Below are positions 48,976 to 63,700 of a stretch of 64,000 nt of DNA, piece after piece. Position numbers and translations under genes: made by a program. How positions within the stretch are numbered: the first letter of the stretch is position 1; the number at the start of each line of letters is the position of its first letter. The notes under the pieces are model-generated. The model was not told the origin of the DNA. It worked only from the letters and a program-made list of their open reading frames with translations, and ran no database searches. This stretch comes from Liquidambar formosana (taxonomy: Eukaryota > Streptophyta > Magnoliopsida > Saxifragales > Altingiaceae), in assembly GCA_039720395.1 (NCBI GenBank), contig CM077832.1:14760966-14824965 (forward strand), in the 5' to 3' direction.

Positions 48976-51900
48976 AGATTTCCCCCCTCAAATGCTTAAA
49001 AGTAAACCATGTCCCAAAATCCATGGGCCCCACATTCCAAGTCGATGCATCCATGCAACGAGGAAATGTATGGAATGTATTACAAAAGCAATATAGAAAA
49101 CAAAGCATCATATGGAAAGAGAAATATTAGAAAACAAAGCATCCAACAAAAAAGAACGTACTTACTTATATTCACATGTAAAAGCTTTATTTTGAAAGAA
49201 CTTTAGTGCTTGACGAACTCCATTGGAAATTCTATCTCAAGTAAAAGAACAAAGCATACGCTAAAGCGTTAAAATGCATAGAGTGAAAAACTGAAAATAA
49301 ACAAAAGTAACAACCACTCACAAAAATACATACTTTGCTAGCATGGGCTTGATGGGTATTCCAGGAACCATTGACAAAGTTGATGAAGAAAATCCAATGC
49401 CTTCGCTCATGAGAGAAGGAACGAGCAAATCCTACTTCCAATGAGTCAAGTGGCATATAAGTGTTGACATCTTGAGGTACAGTAACATAACCAACTACCT
49501 ATTCTAAAAATCTCAAACAACTAGAAAAGAAAAATACTTAGCAATTCTTGACTAATAAAAGATATAGAATAAGCATCAAAACGATATGCAACCAAAAAAA
49601 ACTCTGAAAACAAGAACGGTGGGAGAGTAGCTTTTGATCTATTTAGGTAGCTTTTGACCTATTTAGGTCTTCCTTAGGGGGGAATCCGTATAACGAGTCT
49701 TTTTAGAATCCAGTTATTGAGAGAGTTAGAAAAAGGTTAGATAGTTGGAAGAGAGCTTTACATTCTAACGCTGAGAGATTGGTGCTTATTCAGTCAGTTC
49801 TGCCAAGTATCCCCACTTATTATTTGTCTCTTTTTAGAGTTCCTATTAAGGTGGCTTGTTCATTAGAAAAGTTGATGAGGGACTTCCTATGGGAAGGTTG
49901 TAGGGAGGGTAAGAGAGATCATTTGATTAGTTGGGATCATGGACCAAAATATGGTTAATATCAGCGATATATCGTTGTATCGGACGGTCTCGATACGATA
50001 TTTTACTTCTATATCTTTTTCGCATAATATCGTTCAATATATCGCGATATTTCGAAAATATCTAGGATACTTGTCATTTTATCGCACTATATCAACAATA
50101 TTTTGTTGGAATATCATCGATATTTTCTTGATAAATTGAAGAAATTGAGGAAATATCGAATCTGATGCTTTTATGCTTTTTACCAGCCATAAAACCCTAT
50201 AAAAAGCAGCTGTTACAACAACTCAAGCTTTCACGTGAAGTCTGCAAAGTTCAGCAGCAATTATTGACTTTTTGTGCTCTCTTTTCCATGATTTAAGAAT
50301 TAAGGGTTATTATTTTCCGACTTTACAGCTCTTTTGCAGGCTGCTTCTTCTTTCTTTTTCTATTCTTTTTTATTTTTTAAAATTTCTCACCCATTTTAAA
50401 TAAAGCCTTGATTTTTATTTTTTAACTTTATTTATCATTTCAACTGGCCAGCAGCTCTTTCATACAACTTTAAGACTTATATATGCCCTTATGGAATGGA
50501 ATAAATGCAACATGGTTAGCCTTCAGCATTTCAAGTATCTATATCATTTTTCTTTCTTTTCACCAATTATATCATTATAAATTACATAAAATAGATTATC
50601 CTTATAAAAAAAAATTACATAAAATAGATTAATCATACATCTAATATTAAGTTATCAACTATGAATTTATATATATTTATATATATATATATATTAACTA
50701 TTGAATTTGTATAAATTCTTATTATTTATTTACTTTGCGCGATACATTATTTATACCCTACACAACACATACTTGTATTATACACATTTAAATTGAAATA
50801 TTTTGATTCTAAATTGTTTATTAGAGTCAAAATCATTGTTTCCAAGAGTTTCAATGAAAATCTATTTGTTTAACTAACAATATCCATCATATCTCTAAAT
50901 CGATATCAATATTTTTGATATATCAATCGATATATCCAATATATCCGTGTTTTGGGACCCTCGATATATCCATCAATATCGATATTTAAGTCCCTGGTTG
51001 GGATGTTGTGTCTAGGTCTAAGTGTCTAGGGGGTTAACTTTGGGAAATATAGTGGAGAGGAATGTCGGTCTTATTAGCAAGTGGTTTATGGTTATGAAGG
51101 TTTCCTCTTGAGAGAGATTCTCTATAGCATGCTAGCATTAAAAGTAAGTATGATGTGCAAGATAATGTATGGGATGCTCATACAAGGCCTACAACTTTGG
51201 CTAGATGTCCTTTGAAATTTATTTCTCAGGGGTCCGATGGCTTTTTTGGAATTCATTTCTTTGTTCGTTGGGAAAGGGGATAAAGTGCACTTTTGGAAAG
51301 ATCACTGGAGAGGAGATGCTCCCTTCTTTTTGTTATTTCCCTGTCTATAGAATTTCTTTGTCTCACAATGCTACCATTGCTTCCTTGGTTTCTTCGGACT
51401 CATATCCTTATGATTAGGATTTCAAGTTCTTTCGAAATCTTAACGATAGGGAATGTGCAGAGTTGGTGTCTTTCTTGTTGTTGGAAGCCTTTTCTTTAAG
51501 TTTTTTCATTCCAGATAGGAGAATTTGGATTGCCAACTCCTCTAAGTTTTTTCTTGTAAATCATTCTTTGTTTAATTGATTATGAAGCCTCATATTCCTC
51601 TTTTTTCCCCCTCAATTTTGATTTAGAAAGCAAGTGTGCCCCTTAAATTTTTTTCCTAGACTATAGTTCCCAATGATATATTGCAAAGCAGGAGGTCTTC
51701 TCTTTATGTGCATCCATAGTGGTGTAGTATGTGAAAGGAATCGGAAGAGAGCATTGATCATCTTTTCTTACATTGTGCAATAGCTACTTGGCTATGGCGT
51801 ATACTTTTCAGTTGGGGTGGTGAGTTTTGGGTAATGCTGGGTTGTGTTAAGGAGATTATTTAGATTATTTTTGGGGTTTTGGGAACAGTAGGAAGACTGT

Positions 51901-54709
51901 CATTCTTTGGAAGTTTGCATTCATGGCGGTCTTTTGGGTTATTTGGCTTGACAGGAATGCAAGGATCTTTGAGGATAGAGAGTCTTCATTGGTCAGCATA
52001 TGGAACAAGGCACATTTTTTGGGATCTTTTTGGGCTCATTCTTCCAAGGAAATAGGTGATATTCCTTTATTTATAGTAAAATCAGATTGGAGGACTGTTG
52101 TTAGTATATCCTGTTGTAATTTCTTTTCTCTTTCAGCTAATAATATTTTCTGTTTTTGCTAATCAAAAATAATAATTTAAACCACAAACACAATAACATA
52201 TAGAAAAAAAATTGAGATGTTAAGAGAAAATAAGCCCAACAAAATTCTAAAAATAATGAGTTGTGAATTATAATTAACCCCACATTACCAATCAACTCAA
52301 AAATTAAGTCGCATATTAGAACGTCCACTCCCAAGTCAGACCATTCCTGGCATTGTGTATAATACATATCCAATATTAAAAATAATATAAATATTATTTT
52401 AATAATATAGAGACTCTTGGGACATGTCCAATAGGTGTCAAGGCATGTTGTATCCAAGCAATTGTCCGACACAAAGAAAGCTCAATCGTAGAAGGAATTC
52501 AAGAAGTTGGTGGGGTTGGAGATCTCTTGGAGGCAGAAATCTAGGGTGCTTTGGCTAAAAGAAGGTGACAAGAATACAAGAATTTTCATCAAGTTGCAAA
52601 TTCTAATAAAAATTCCAAACTTATTGCTAAAGTGAGTATTGATGGGGGGGTGCTTGAAGAAGAAGAGGAGGTGAGATCTGTTTTTGTTAAATTTTTGAAG
52701 AGCTGTTTAAAGAAGAAGAGGCTAGACGCCCTGGTTTGCATAGTCTTCATTTTGACGCTATAAGCACTTTGCCAAGAGAATGCTTGTAGATCTGTTCCTT
52801 GAAGAAGATGTGGTGGGAGCTTTAAATTCCTTAAAACAAGACAAGACACCTGGGCCGGGGAGTTTCTCTATGTCGTATTTCCACACATGTTAGTGTGGTG
52901 CGTGTTGATGTTTTAAAAGTTTTCGAGGAATTTCTGTTGGAAGGTTAGCAGATTTTGTTAATAATTTATGCACTTTTGGTTCCAAGGCTACAGTCTATTG
53001 GAAGGAAGTTGGAATTTACAGAGAAGTGGTAGCTTTGGTGGGATCAAATGAAAGAGTAAGGCTTTATTTATTTCTGAGATCCCTTTCAATCGTAGAAAAA
53101 GCATGACTCCAGAAGGTGGAGGGGTATATGGGTGGAAGGCTTTTGCTACTGCTTCTGAGAAATTCAGTCAAGTCTCCAACAATTTCTGGTAACAGTCCTT
53201 CTTCTGTTAATAATACACCCTCGAGTAATTCAGGAGGTTCCTACCTTCAGGCCGCTAAATGTCAGAGCCTCCTTCTTGACAGGGATTGCTGGGTTGAGGC
53301 ACGGGATAACTGCTTTTTGTTCAAAACCAATTCTGCTGATGTGGATGAGAGGACCTGATTTTTGAAATCATGTCTCATCAGTAAGATCTTTGGTGATGTT
53401 TTCTCTTGTGAATAGATTAAGGATAGGACCTCAAAAGTCTGGGCTGATACAGCTGGAGTTTGGTTCCACAAAATAGCGGATGGGTGGGTTCCATTTTCAC
53501 TCTGAAACATGAAGCTATGAGGGTCTTAATGAAGGTGTTAGGATGTTTGAATGTATTTCCATTCAACTCGATCCTTGGGGTGTCAGAGTGGGATGCATTG
53601 GTCATCTTGCATTTGAGGGTGTTAGGTGGATTCACTTACTTGGACTACCCCTGCATTTATGGATATTGATTGGGAAGGAAGACAGACTGTGTTCGCATCT
53701 TGATCAGAAAGGTGCAACCATCCCCAAGTTTTATGAACGTAATCGCTAGGAAACATGTTTTTAGTGTTTCAATTTTGCTGGAGATGGAGCCGTGGAAGGA
53801 CGAGAAAACATAATTCAATTATGGAGAATAATTTTGCCTCTCACACTGATCTTATAAACAAGTGTTACATTCACTAAAATACCCCAACTTCCTAAGAATT
53901 CTTCCAGCAGTCTTTGTAAGTCCGAAGGGTCCTAGCCCGAACAGCTACACCCCACGCCCAGGCCCAAGCCCAAGCCCAAGCCCAAGCCCAATCCCAAATC
54001 GAAATCGGGCCAGACCTAAAAATTACAACCTGTAATTTGAGTCAAATAAGTAACAATTGGACATGACCGCAAGTCAACAATTCCAGGAAAAATTTTCTGT
54101 CATTATAAACATTTCCTGTTAGAGTTTCTGTTTGGATTTGAATTCCTAATAGGGCAGCATTATTGCCAAAGTAAGTTTTTATGCTTCCACGGCCCTTTTT
54201 AACACTTTGATTCTTTGTGGACCAAATTACCCCTCCGTTGAATGTTCTCATTTTCTCATTTTAAGTGCTAGACAAAGGCTATTACTACCCCTTACCCCAA
54301 ACTGATTTACTCATTTGTAGCATGTGGACGTTCTTTAACTTTTGAGGAGGCAGATAAAATACTTGAGATAATCAAGCACCGTCACATCTAGGATTTTCTT
54401 CACTCCAATTTTTAATTTGAAAAGAATACAATCGGTAAAATCAATTCAACAGTTGCAAATCAATTTGGCATTTGGTGTCAAGCTAGCTGAGAATTTGAAG
54501 TTTCGCAATAGGATAAAGTGTTTTTCTCCCTGACCCAAAATCAATTGTTTTTTTCCCGTGTGTTGTTCAAACCTTTTTGTGGTCAAGTTTTTTTGTTCCA
54601 TAAATTTAATGTTTGAGAATTTTGATATTAACTAGAACCAGAGAATTGTTGGTTTGAGGTTCCTTTTTGGCCTGCAAGTATTTTTGGAAATTTAGTTGGA
54701 GGTCTGATT

Positions 54710-54740
<31 letters not shown>

Positions 54741-57700
54741 TGCTCCAGATCCATTGGACTAAATTGCAGGTGGAAGCCCCATCTTGCAACATAGGTATGG
54801 GTTTGCACTTTGCAGAGAAGCATGACGAGGAAAGCCAGTTCACCGACAACAATTCACCGAAGGGTAATATGGTCCACTAATAATTAAAGTTTTATTAGAG
54901 CTGTGGAAGCATAAAAACAATCTCTGGCAATAACACTGCCCTTCCTAATATCTGTCTTACGTTGATAGGTAAGTGTTTAATTTGGATGCAACTTTTTATA
55001 TCCTTTGTTTTATTATCCTTTTTTATTCAAGCATATCCATCTTCTGAAAAGTTTAAAGAGGACACCATAAATTTCAATAAAAAGAACACACAGCCTCGAG
55101 ACATTCTTTCTCACCTAGTTTATAAAGCATTATTTAACTGTAGCCAGCAATAAGCCTTCGATCCCAAATTACTAATTTATATTATTGAGCTTGATCATGA
55201 TGAAAAATATTTCAACCAATCTTGAGCCAAGCTAGAGCATTACACCAGTTTAACTGAGCCGAGCCCAAATGCCACAATACTTGGCTTGCATCGGCTCCTT
55301 TACAGCCCTACCTACTTTATGTATATATACTTTTAAACAATAATAATAATGAAATCCAAAAGTAGAAATACCTTTTACATGCAGGTATTGCATTTTAATC
55401 TTAAAACATGGAATGAGGTATAAAAGTACTTTTTAGTGTTGTGTTTTCAACTTCTCATATTAATTTTCTTTGAGAGATGAATTGAACTGCAGTTTGAAAA
55501 ACCTGCAAATATCTATTGGATATTAACTGGTGCACAGTTATATGAAACAAAAAATCCTTTCCCAATGATTTCCAGGGATTGTTGAGAACCCAGAAAACAA
55601 GTTTCTCACCATTTTCTCTCCTTCAACCAAAAAACACTCAGGAATACAATGCATTTTCTAATAACACAGTTGCCGAGGGCACATTTGACTTTAACAACAC
55701 ATTGAAACAAGAAAGTATACCCAAATGCAGCATATAGGTGATAAAGTGTTGAAAAATTCATTCTCAAAACTAATAGAAAAAAGGAAAAGAGCTTTAGAGC
55801 AAAGTACAAAAAACCTTACCAAATTGGGAAGTATATAATAAGCTTCAACTACTGTTGCAGAAAGACACTAACAAGTAACAGAAAGATCAGGTTAGTAACA
55901 GAACATGACAACAAGCAGACAATTGCAAAATAATAATAATCAAAATCATAATAAAGTACCCTCAGATCAATTTATAGAGAACTCATGGTGAATTGTTCAT
56001 AAAATAAATGAAAATAAAAATTCATTTAAAGGTATGACTATTCTTGGAAATGGTCAGACACTATGCCAAAACTTATTTTGTTTCAAATTCAGTTCATGGC
56101 AACCAGTAAAAATATCTATTGCAACGCTAAATCGCTAAATCAACCTGTTAGGCTTGTAAAAGAGGAAAGACATAATAGAGAGCAGATGGGAGAGAAAAAG
56201 AAAAGAGAGAAGAATGTAGGCAACTAACCCTAGAATGGATAGGCTGGTCCGTAGAAAATTCATATATATAACCCTACTTAACATAAAAACTCCAACACAA
56301 CCAAATGCATGTGACAAGATGGAAGAAATAAAGTGTTCGTTAAGAAAATAAATCAAACCTGAAGCTTCTCCTTTAGATTTTTGACAATTCCTTCACAATT
56401 GGGGGAGGAATTCATAAAAACAGCTTGAGCCAATGCAGGAAGAACAGTTTTCATCATAGCCCCAATCCGTAAATTCCTAATCTACATGGAAAAATGATTG
56501 TCAGAAACCAAGCAATTATATTAGGCTAAAGAAGACGCACATGTTTTTTTTTTTTTTTTGGATTAGTACACAAAAGTTGCATACTCTCTAAAATAAACAA
56601 CATATCTAGGAATCATGTCATGATTCATGACCATTCCATCATTATCATACAAACTCACAGCATATGATGTTGACAGCAACAGATGCAAGAAAAAAAAAAA
56701 AAACCCTAACATTCAGCTGGGCACATACACTTTTTTTCCCCTTTTTTGTGTAACCAGACACAAGGATACTCCATCTTTCTTATTTTTCCCTTTTTCTGGA
56801 TAATCAAAGCCTAGAAACCCGCAAGGAAAGGAAAGAATGAAGCAACATGAAAATATAACACTCTATGTTGAGGAAGATTATGGAATCCAACCAACGATGA
56901 TCCAAATTGAAACAAGAACATGACTAATAAAAACTCATGCATATCCAATTCAACTTATCTAGATCAGCTACATCTAGCTCTGCCTATTTTCAAAACTTCA
57001 ATCTATGTAATACATTCGAATTAAAATGGAAATTATAACAGTTTCATGATAAATGAATCACTTGCTAAACCTAAAGAACTGTACATGACAAGACACTAAA
57101 GAGGAAAAAAAGAAAAGAGAGAGAGAGTGGGGGGGGAGGGGGAGTAAGGACTAAGCTAATCACATTAAAAGTAGGAATAGCAAGAACAGTGGCCAATAGA
57201 AACCTATCCTCTATGAACATAAGAAAAGAATTCAAGCAATTTCACATGATAGGAAGCCAAAAGAAAGTATAAAAATGATTTGGAGTTCAGCCAACCCAAC
57301 CAAAGAAGCCTGCCCTGACCTCAAAAGAAGAGTAAAGAAAAGCCTTTACTCATATAGAGCCCACAAGAAGGTTAGAAGAACCCTTTTCAACAACTTAACC
57401 TGAAGGAGTAAACCCACTAATTTTCACTCAATTCAAAAGGTCAATAATCCATATAGGCAAAACCCAAGGGACATTAAAAACCAAAACCAAATATACAAGA
57501 CCAATATGAAGAAGCATAACCAAATTGCAGGAGAAGGTTACCTATGCTTTACACAATATGCAATACACAATACACAAAGTAGGGAGAATCCACTAATTGC
57601 ATTTGGCTGGCTGGTTTCTGAACAACCACACTTGACTGGAATGTCTTTGACTTAAAAGGGAGTGGGGGAGTGTCAGTTGATAGTCTTGGTAAAAGTAAGT

Positions 57701-60700
57701 TTAAATTAGCATCCTCTCTTTGCTTTATCATCTTAAAATGTCGGCAAAACGACAGCAAATCTTATGGAAGGATGGTATAACATTATGAACTACAGTTCTT
57801 ACTATAGTTCATTTTTTATGATCCTAATTTAAAATTTGACAAAGCAAATGCCACTGCAGTACTGCACATCTATCTATGCTCTAAGCTGTCTAAAAAGCCA
57901 CTACCACTATTAGCAAGTCCAGTATTATATCAGTTTTTTTTTTTCTCTTATGTCGTGATATAAGAGTGACAAATCATTTATTAATCAATGTAAAAGTATC
58001 TGTAATAATCTATAATAATAACCAAAAGACTTCCAAGATCTTACCAAAGTTCTGACAAGAAATTTTATTTCCTTCTCTCTGCAAGAACGCATTAGATTCC
58101 CAATTAAGCTTTTCTTTCGAACAGTACTTCCACTGCCTGTTTGGACACTGATGATTTTCAATATAAGAAAACTATAAATAAATCTAATCTTTTGCATAAC
58201 AAAAGAGCAAGCTTACAAAATACTTCGTGGTTACAAATTTCATTAAAAATCTTATATAAATGCAATATACTTTTTCAATATCAAAGTAAAACTATCTTAA
58301 GAGATGAGAAAAAATGGAACATAAATTCCTCAAACAAATTATCTTAAACAACCTCCAGAGTTCAGAGTAAATATATACAATGGTTCAACCTCTAAACTAT
58401 TCCTTAGTGTGGGTAAGAAAATAAGCTCCCCAATGATTCAACCCTTTTTCAAATTTCAATGGCCCGCTGAATGCATTAAAAATGTAGTCTTATTAAGGTA
58501 AATTGATCCCCATAGAAGATCTCTATGAAGTACAAAGTTACAGACAAGGACTTAAATATCGGTATCGATGGATTTGTTGAGTTATCGAAGGTCCCAAAAC
58601 ACGGATATATCAATGGATATATCGAAAATATCGATATCAATTTAGAGATACAACAGATATCATTAGTTAAACACGGATATTTTCATTCAAACTTTAGGAA
58701 ACAATGATTTAGAGTTTAATAAACAATTTAGAATCAAAATATTGCAATTTAAATGTGTATAATATAGGTATGTGTTGTGTAGGGTATAAAACAAATACCG
58801 TGCTAAGTAAATAAATAATAGATTTTTTTGCAAATTCAACATTTAAAAGTTATATAACATTAAAATACATCTTTGCAACATTTAAATATAATGTGCCACT
58901 AGACCAAAGGCCATTTGTTTGAAATTATATTTTAAATTATGTGAAACACTAAGCATAGTAAAATACACACACACACACACACACACACGCAATAAATATA
59001 AAAAATGAGTAGAGCTTTAAAAAAAAAAAATTAAAATGATAAGATAGAGTAGAGGTCTTTTAAAAAAGTTACAATTCCAAAGGTAAGAAGGTAAAGTTCT
59101 TAAAAAAAAAAGGGAAGGGGGGGGGGGGGGGGGAAGGGGATAAGATAAGGTTAAAAAGAATTATGGGTTATATTTACAAAAATATGTAAAAAGTGGGTTT
59201 TTAAGTAATAAAAAGGTTTATTTTCCCTTTTAAAAGGGTTATAAAGTGAAACTATGTAAGCTGATAAAGAATCATCCTTCTCAGTTATCAGTCATGATAT
59301 GGCTCAAGAAACAAAAGTAAAAAAGAGGAAAAAAGGGCTCTAAAAACAGAGGTGTTGAGAGGCTTCCACGGGGGGTTTGACGGTGACACCGGAAGGCCAA
59401 GACAATGGCAACAACCATAGTGATGACGCCGTAAGAGCACCAAACCAGGTATTTAAGGTATTGTCTTCTTCTTCTTTTTCTCTATCTTCAACAACAAGGA
59501 TGATGGTGATAGTGATGGTGATGGTGAGGGCGAGGGTGAAGGTGAAGGTATGTGATGGTGATGGTAGGCTCTTCTTCTTACTCTTCTTTTTCTCTTCGAA
59601 AATTTCTTTAAAAAGTTGGAAATTCGCATCGATCTATGTTGATTTGTCGTCAATATCACCACCAATATGGTCTATATATCGGCGATATATCTATGAATAT
59701 CATCGGTTTTTTATGAAAATTTCTATGGTTTCCCTCGATACCAACGATATTTTTGATATTCTCAAAATTTCGAGAATATCAGCGATAAATACGACAATAA
59801 ACTCCTAAAAGAGGGAATCAAATTGGCATATGTCAATACACCGATATATCGCCGATATATTCGATATTTAAGACCATGGTTACAGCTTAGAAATGTGATC
59901 TCCACTTTGTTATAATCTGCAATATATGTAGAAAAAATAAACACCTTAATTTCTACACCTCAGACATCTTTCGAAATACCCTCGATGCCAACTAACCAAG
60001 GGAAGCGAAAACATTATCAACAGAATTAGACTCTCCACTAGCCAGCACTCTTAATGCCAAAGTATCATCTACTTAGTTTATTTGTCCATTTTCGAAAGGT
60101 CACATGCATCCTTCTTTTTCATATGGATATAAGTCATATAACACGATAAAAGAATGTAATTTCTAGTACACTGTAGAAATGTGATAGGCATGGGTGAGTT
60201 AGGGTTTAATACTTTAACTCAAATTATATAAACCAATTACTCAAGTCCTCATTCTTACAAATAAATTTAATAAGAGCATCATGAAGAGATTATAGCATAA
60301 GTTATGTTCTATATGGTAGAATGGAAAAAAATAAAAATATGAAAAATTGTATGGCTGACCTAGGTAGTTGGGATAAGCTTTGTTAATTTGAGTTGAGTAG
60401 TGTAGACATGGAGAAATTTAGGTCATACACTTGACACGTGTCAAGACCTAAAATGACTTACAGCTGGCATCACAAGCCAAGGATCACCTCGACACGTGCG
60501 TACCACGTAAGCTTCGGGGTTATACCATTGTAACCAAATAGAGCATTTGGTTAAGGCATGGGCCAACCTTCGAGGGACTAAACCTCAATGGTAAGACCTC
60601 GAACGGAGTTGGACTCATAGCCACCAAAGTCATCCGTGAGAGGTACAGACCTCGAATAAGAGACCACGACAGTTAGAGAAGGGGGAATATAGTGTTATGG

Positions 60701-63700
60701 TATGGAGGGTAGGAATTGAGAACGGCAAGGTCAATAGGAAAGGAAAGCTTGAGGATCATCCGAGGAGCGATACCCCCTTTTTTCATGACTTAGCCAAATT
60801 TGGGATGGACTTGGATGAAACTCGTGTCTGAAACAAGTTTGGACGGGTTTAGAAAAGTACACTGATGCCGCCCAAACAAGACCATATCGAGGATAACCCA
60901 AAGTCTGACAATAGGGGTAAGCGATGTGACAGAACGATGGTCTATGAATATAGGTCGACCCTATTGTTCTGGGTCCTGTGACGCTAAGGACATTAGTTGT
61001 CCCTCTGATATGGTACATTAGGCAACCTCTGAGAAGTCACATCAACGCCCTCCCAAGGATCACATCACGACTTCATTATTTTTTTTGATAAAAAAGGGTT
61101 AGGGTCCCATTTCGAGGGAGATCAAAAAGATAGAGGATTAGAGAGAGGAGAACACATCCAAAAGAGAAATCAAGAGAAGAGAGAGGGAATATTAGTACCA
61201 AAAACTAATATTCCTAAAAAACAACACAATTATACTTTTCAATCCAAGTCCCTAAGATTCTCATTTGTCCTCTATCTCCGTACCAGGCACTTATTCTCTC
61301 CATTGATTGATCCTTAATCTCCAGACGTGTCACCACATGTTCCGACCTCATTAGTACACTATTCTATCCTCGTGAACCCATTCGTACATCTACAAGTAGT
61401 TAAATGAAGTTTTGTCTTAAGGAGCTTTAGTTCTCTAATAACTTTTATATAGCTTGGTTTACACCCAATCAAAAATCTTTTTAGGACATTTTGCTCCAAG
61501 AAAGCCTTACAAAGCATTGAGCCAAAATCTTTCAGAATTATCACAAATGTAACAAAATCCAGATTATCCAACCAAAAACCAATGCGAAAGTGCACAGTGA
61601 ATTTGTCCATAGCACACTAAATAAGTGGCTCAATGCATCGAATTTTTTTGGTTTGACCTTGGATTTTTTTGGAAGCACAAATGCACAATGATATATAGGT
61701 TTCACAATATTTCTATCATCCAAAACTATTGATGCAAGAAAAGTTAATAGCCATATCACCATGGTGGAATAAACTTGTATAACAAATCACAACAGTTAAT
61801 TGAGACTTGGGACTGCAAAGGGTAGAAAATTTATTATCCAAACCATCTGGCCAAAACAACGTAAACAGGGTTGGACAAAAACATTCCCGACCAAAATCTG
61901 AAAATAAAATCTGGCCAAGACATGATGAACTTGCATAATTTCCCATGTTTGAACCAAACTCAAATTTTCATATTGCGTTTTATTCTGAATAAACTAGCAA
62001 GCTATGACCTTAAAAACCAAACTATTATTTGAAATCCAGGAACAGGTAGAGTCTGGGGCAAAGAAAACTGGTATAACAGCTCTCCTTTCCCAACACCAAC
62101 CTTTATCTTGGTAACCATGGGAAAAATAACAATACAACGAGGTAGGAAATGGTGTGCTTTATCCAACAGTTATGTAACAAGTGATAACTGGAAAATGACA
62201 AGTTTAAGATGTGATATCAAGCAGAAGAGAGAAGAGGAAGAATCAATTAGAAAAGAATGGAAACTGAAAAAATATAAGAATTAAGAAAATATTCTCTGAG
62301 CACCCAGTCGACTAGAAATCATACAACAAAATAAAATATGGTATTCTGCTGATGCTCTTCACGAGTAGCGCATGTCACCAAAAAGAATACGAGGGGTAAT
62401 AATAAAAATTAAGTATAAAAACAAAAAATTCTCCCCCGCATCTAAATAAAACACAAACTGTAAAGTTCCTCTCTCCTTCTCCAATAGTCCAATTTATAAT
62501 AATAGCTCTGACATAAGTGTTGCAGAAATATTATTTTGGGGTCAATCCTTGAAAGCATGTCCTCCACACTAGTCAATCAATGGCTAATATACTCAATCCA
62601 TAAAGTGTAGCAAACCTAAATGCGCAAAAGCTATCAACCAAATTAAAGATTGAAAAGGGAACTCAAACATAATTAAAAAAGATCCATGGCATATGATGTT
62701 AGTTAGACAGCCATGTGTTACTTTAAGTCTGCATATGGACTTAAACAACCAATCAAAATACATCATGAAAATCTCTATTTTCATATACATGGGACCATGA
62801 CAGAATGACAGGGGATACCCCATGATCCATCCAACTATATTGCACATTAACCAAAGTCCAAATAAAGAGTCTAGACTTCTCCATAAGAATCAGTTTTGTA
62901 TTCCCCTTCAACATGTAGAGGACAGTTTTCTAATTCAAAAGCTTTCAACATCAAGAAACTCTACACTAAACTATTTGGCCTGACTCCCAAAAAATTCTCC
63001 ACCTCAAAAAAGAGCTGTCACAAAATTCTAGCATCACTTTGGTACAAATATGTTTTATTAAAAGTTTTTAATGACTGATATTAGTTTACTGTGAAGGATG
63101 ATTCAATAGTTGGAGGCATGTGAGGGGCAAAAAGTTAAGAAAGAAAGAAAAATAGAAAATGATGAATGAAGCGCAACCACAAAAGATGAAAGCATTCAAA
63201 GCACATTGTTATTGTTGGTACTTGGTACTAGTTTGGTGGAAGAAAACCAATTGGATAAAAGTTCCACCATAGGTGGAATAATACAAAGTATAGGAGTAAT
63301 CCCTCCTTCCCTCCCTCCCTAAATGACCATTCACCCAAGTGTTAAAGTCACACTCTTTATCTCCTTGAGGCTAAACCATTGCAACTTCTGCACAAGTTTG
63401 CTGCCAACTAACCTAGGCATCATTCTTCACTAGCAAACATGATTACATCACTTCCAATCATTCTATGCACTATTTTCTCCAACTTCAGGGAACAACCATT
63501 AAATAGTAATGGCATCAATATGTTTATCAAAATTGGAGTTTTGTCATGAACCAAAAACCAGATAGGACAATTCATACCTTATCTTGCGAAGCATAGAAAA
63601 TACATCTTTAATTAAAAGCGGTGAAGGAGGGGCAAGCAATGTTTGTGTTTGTCGGCATAGTTGAGCAACATCACCTATATGCAGAATAGAAGGCTTAGTT

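Noticed and set aside
49394..49405. LIG6 exon starting at CATGAG|CGAAGG
   Set aside because: The acceptor at 49432 gives D-L-L-V-P-S-L-M with matching phase 0 to the previous exon and better family fit.
53116..53750. Separate host gene with a Ser/Asn-rich start
   Set aside because: The frames are broken and resemble L1 ORF1. There are no splice sites that build a longer product.
58136..58139. LIG6 exon starting at AG|GCAGTGG (58136)
   Set aside because: That start breaks the phase with the previous exon. The acceptor CAG at 58148 restores S-V-Q-T-G and the right phase.
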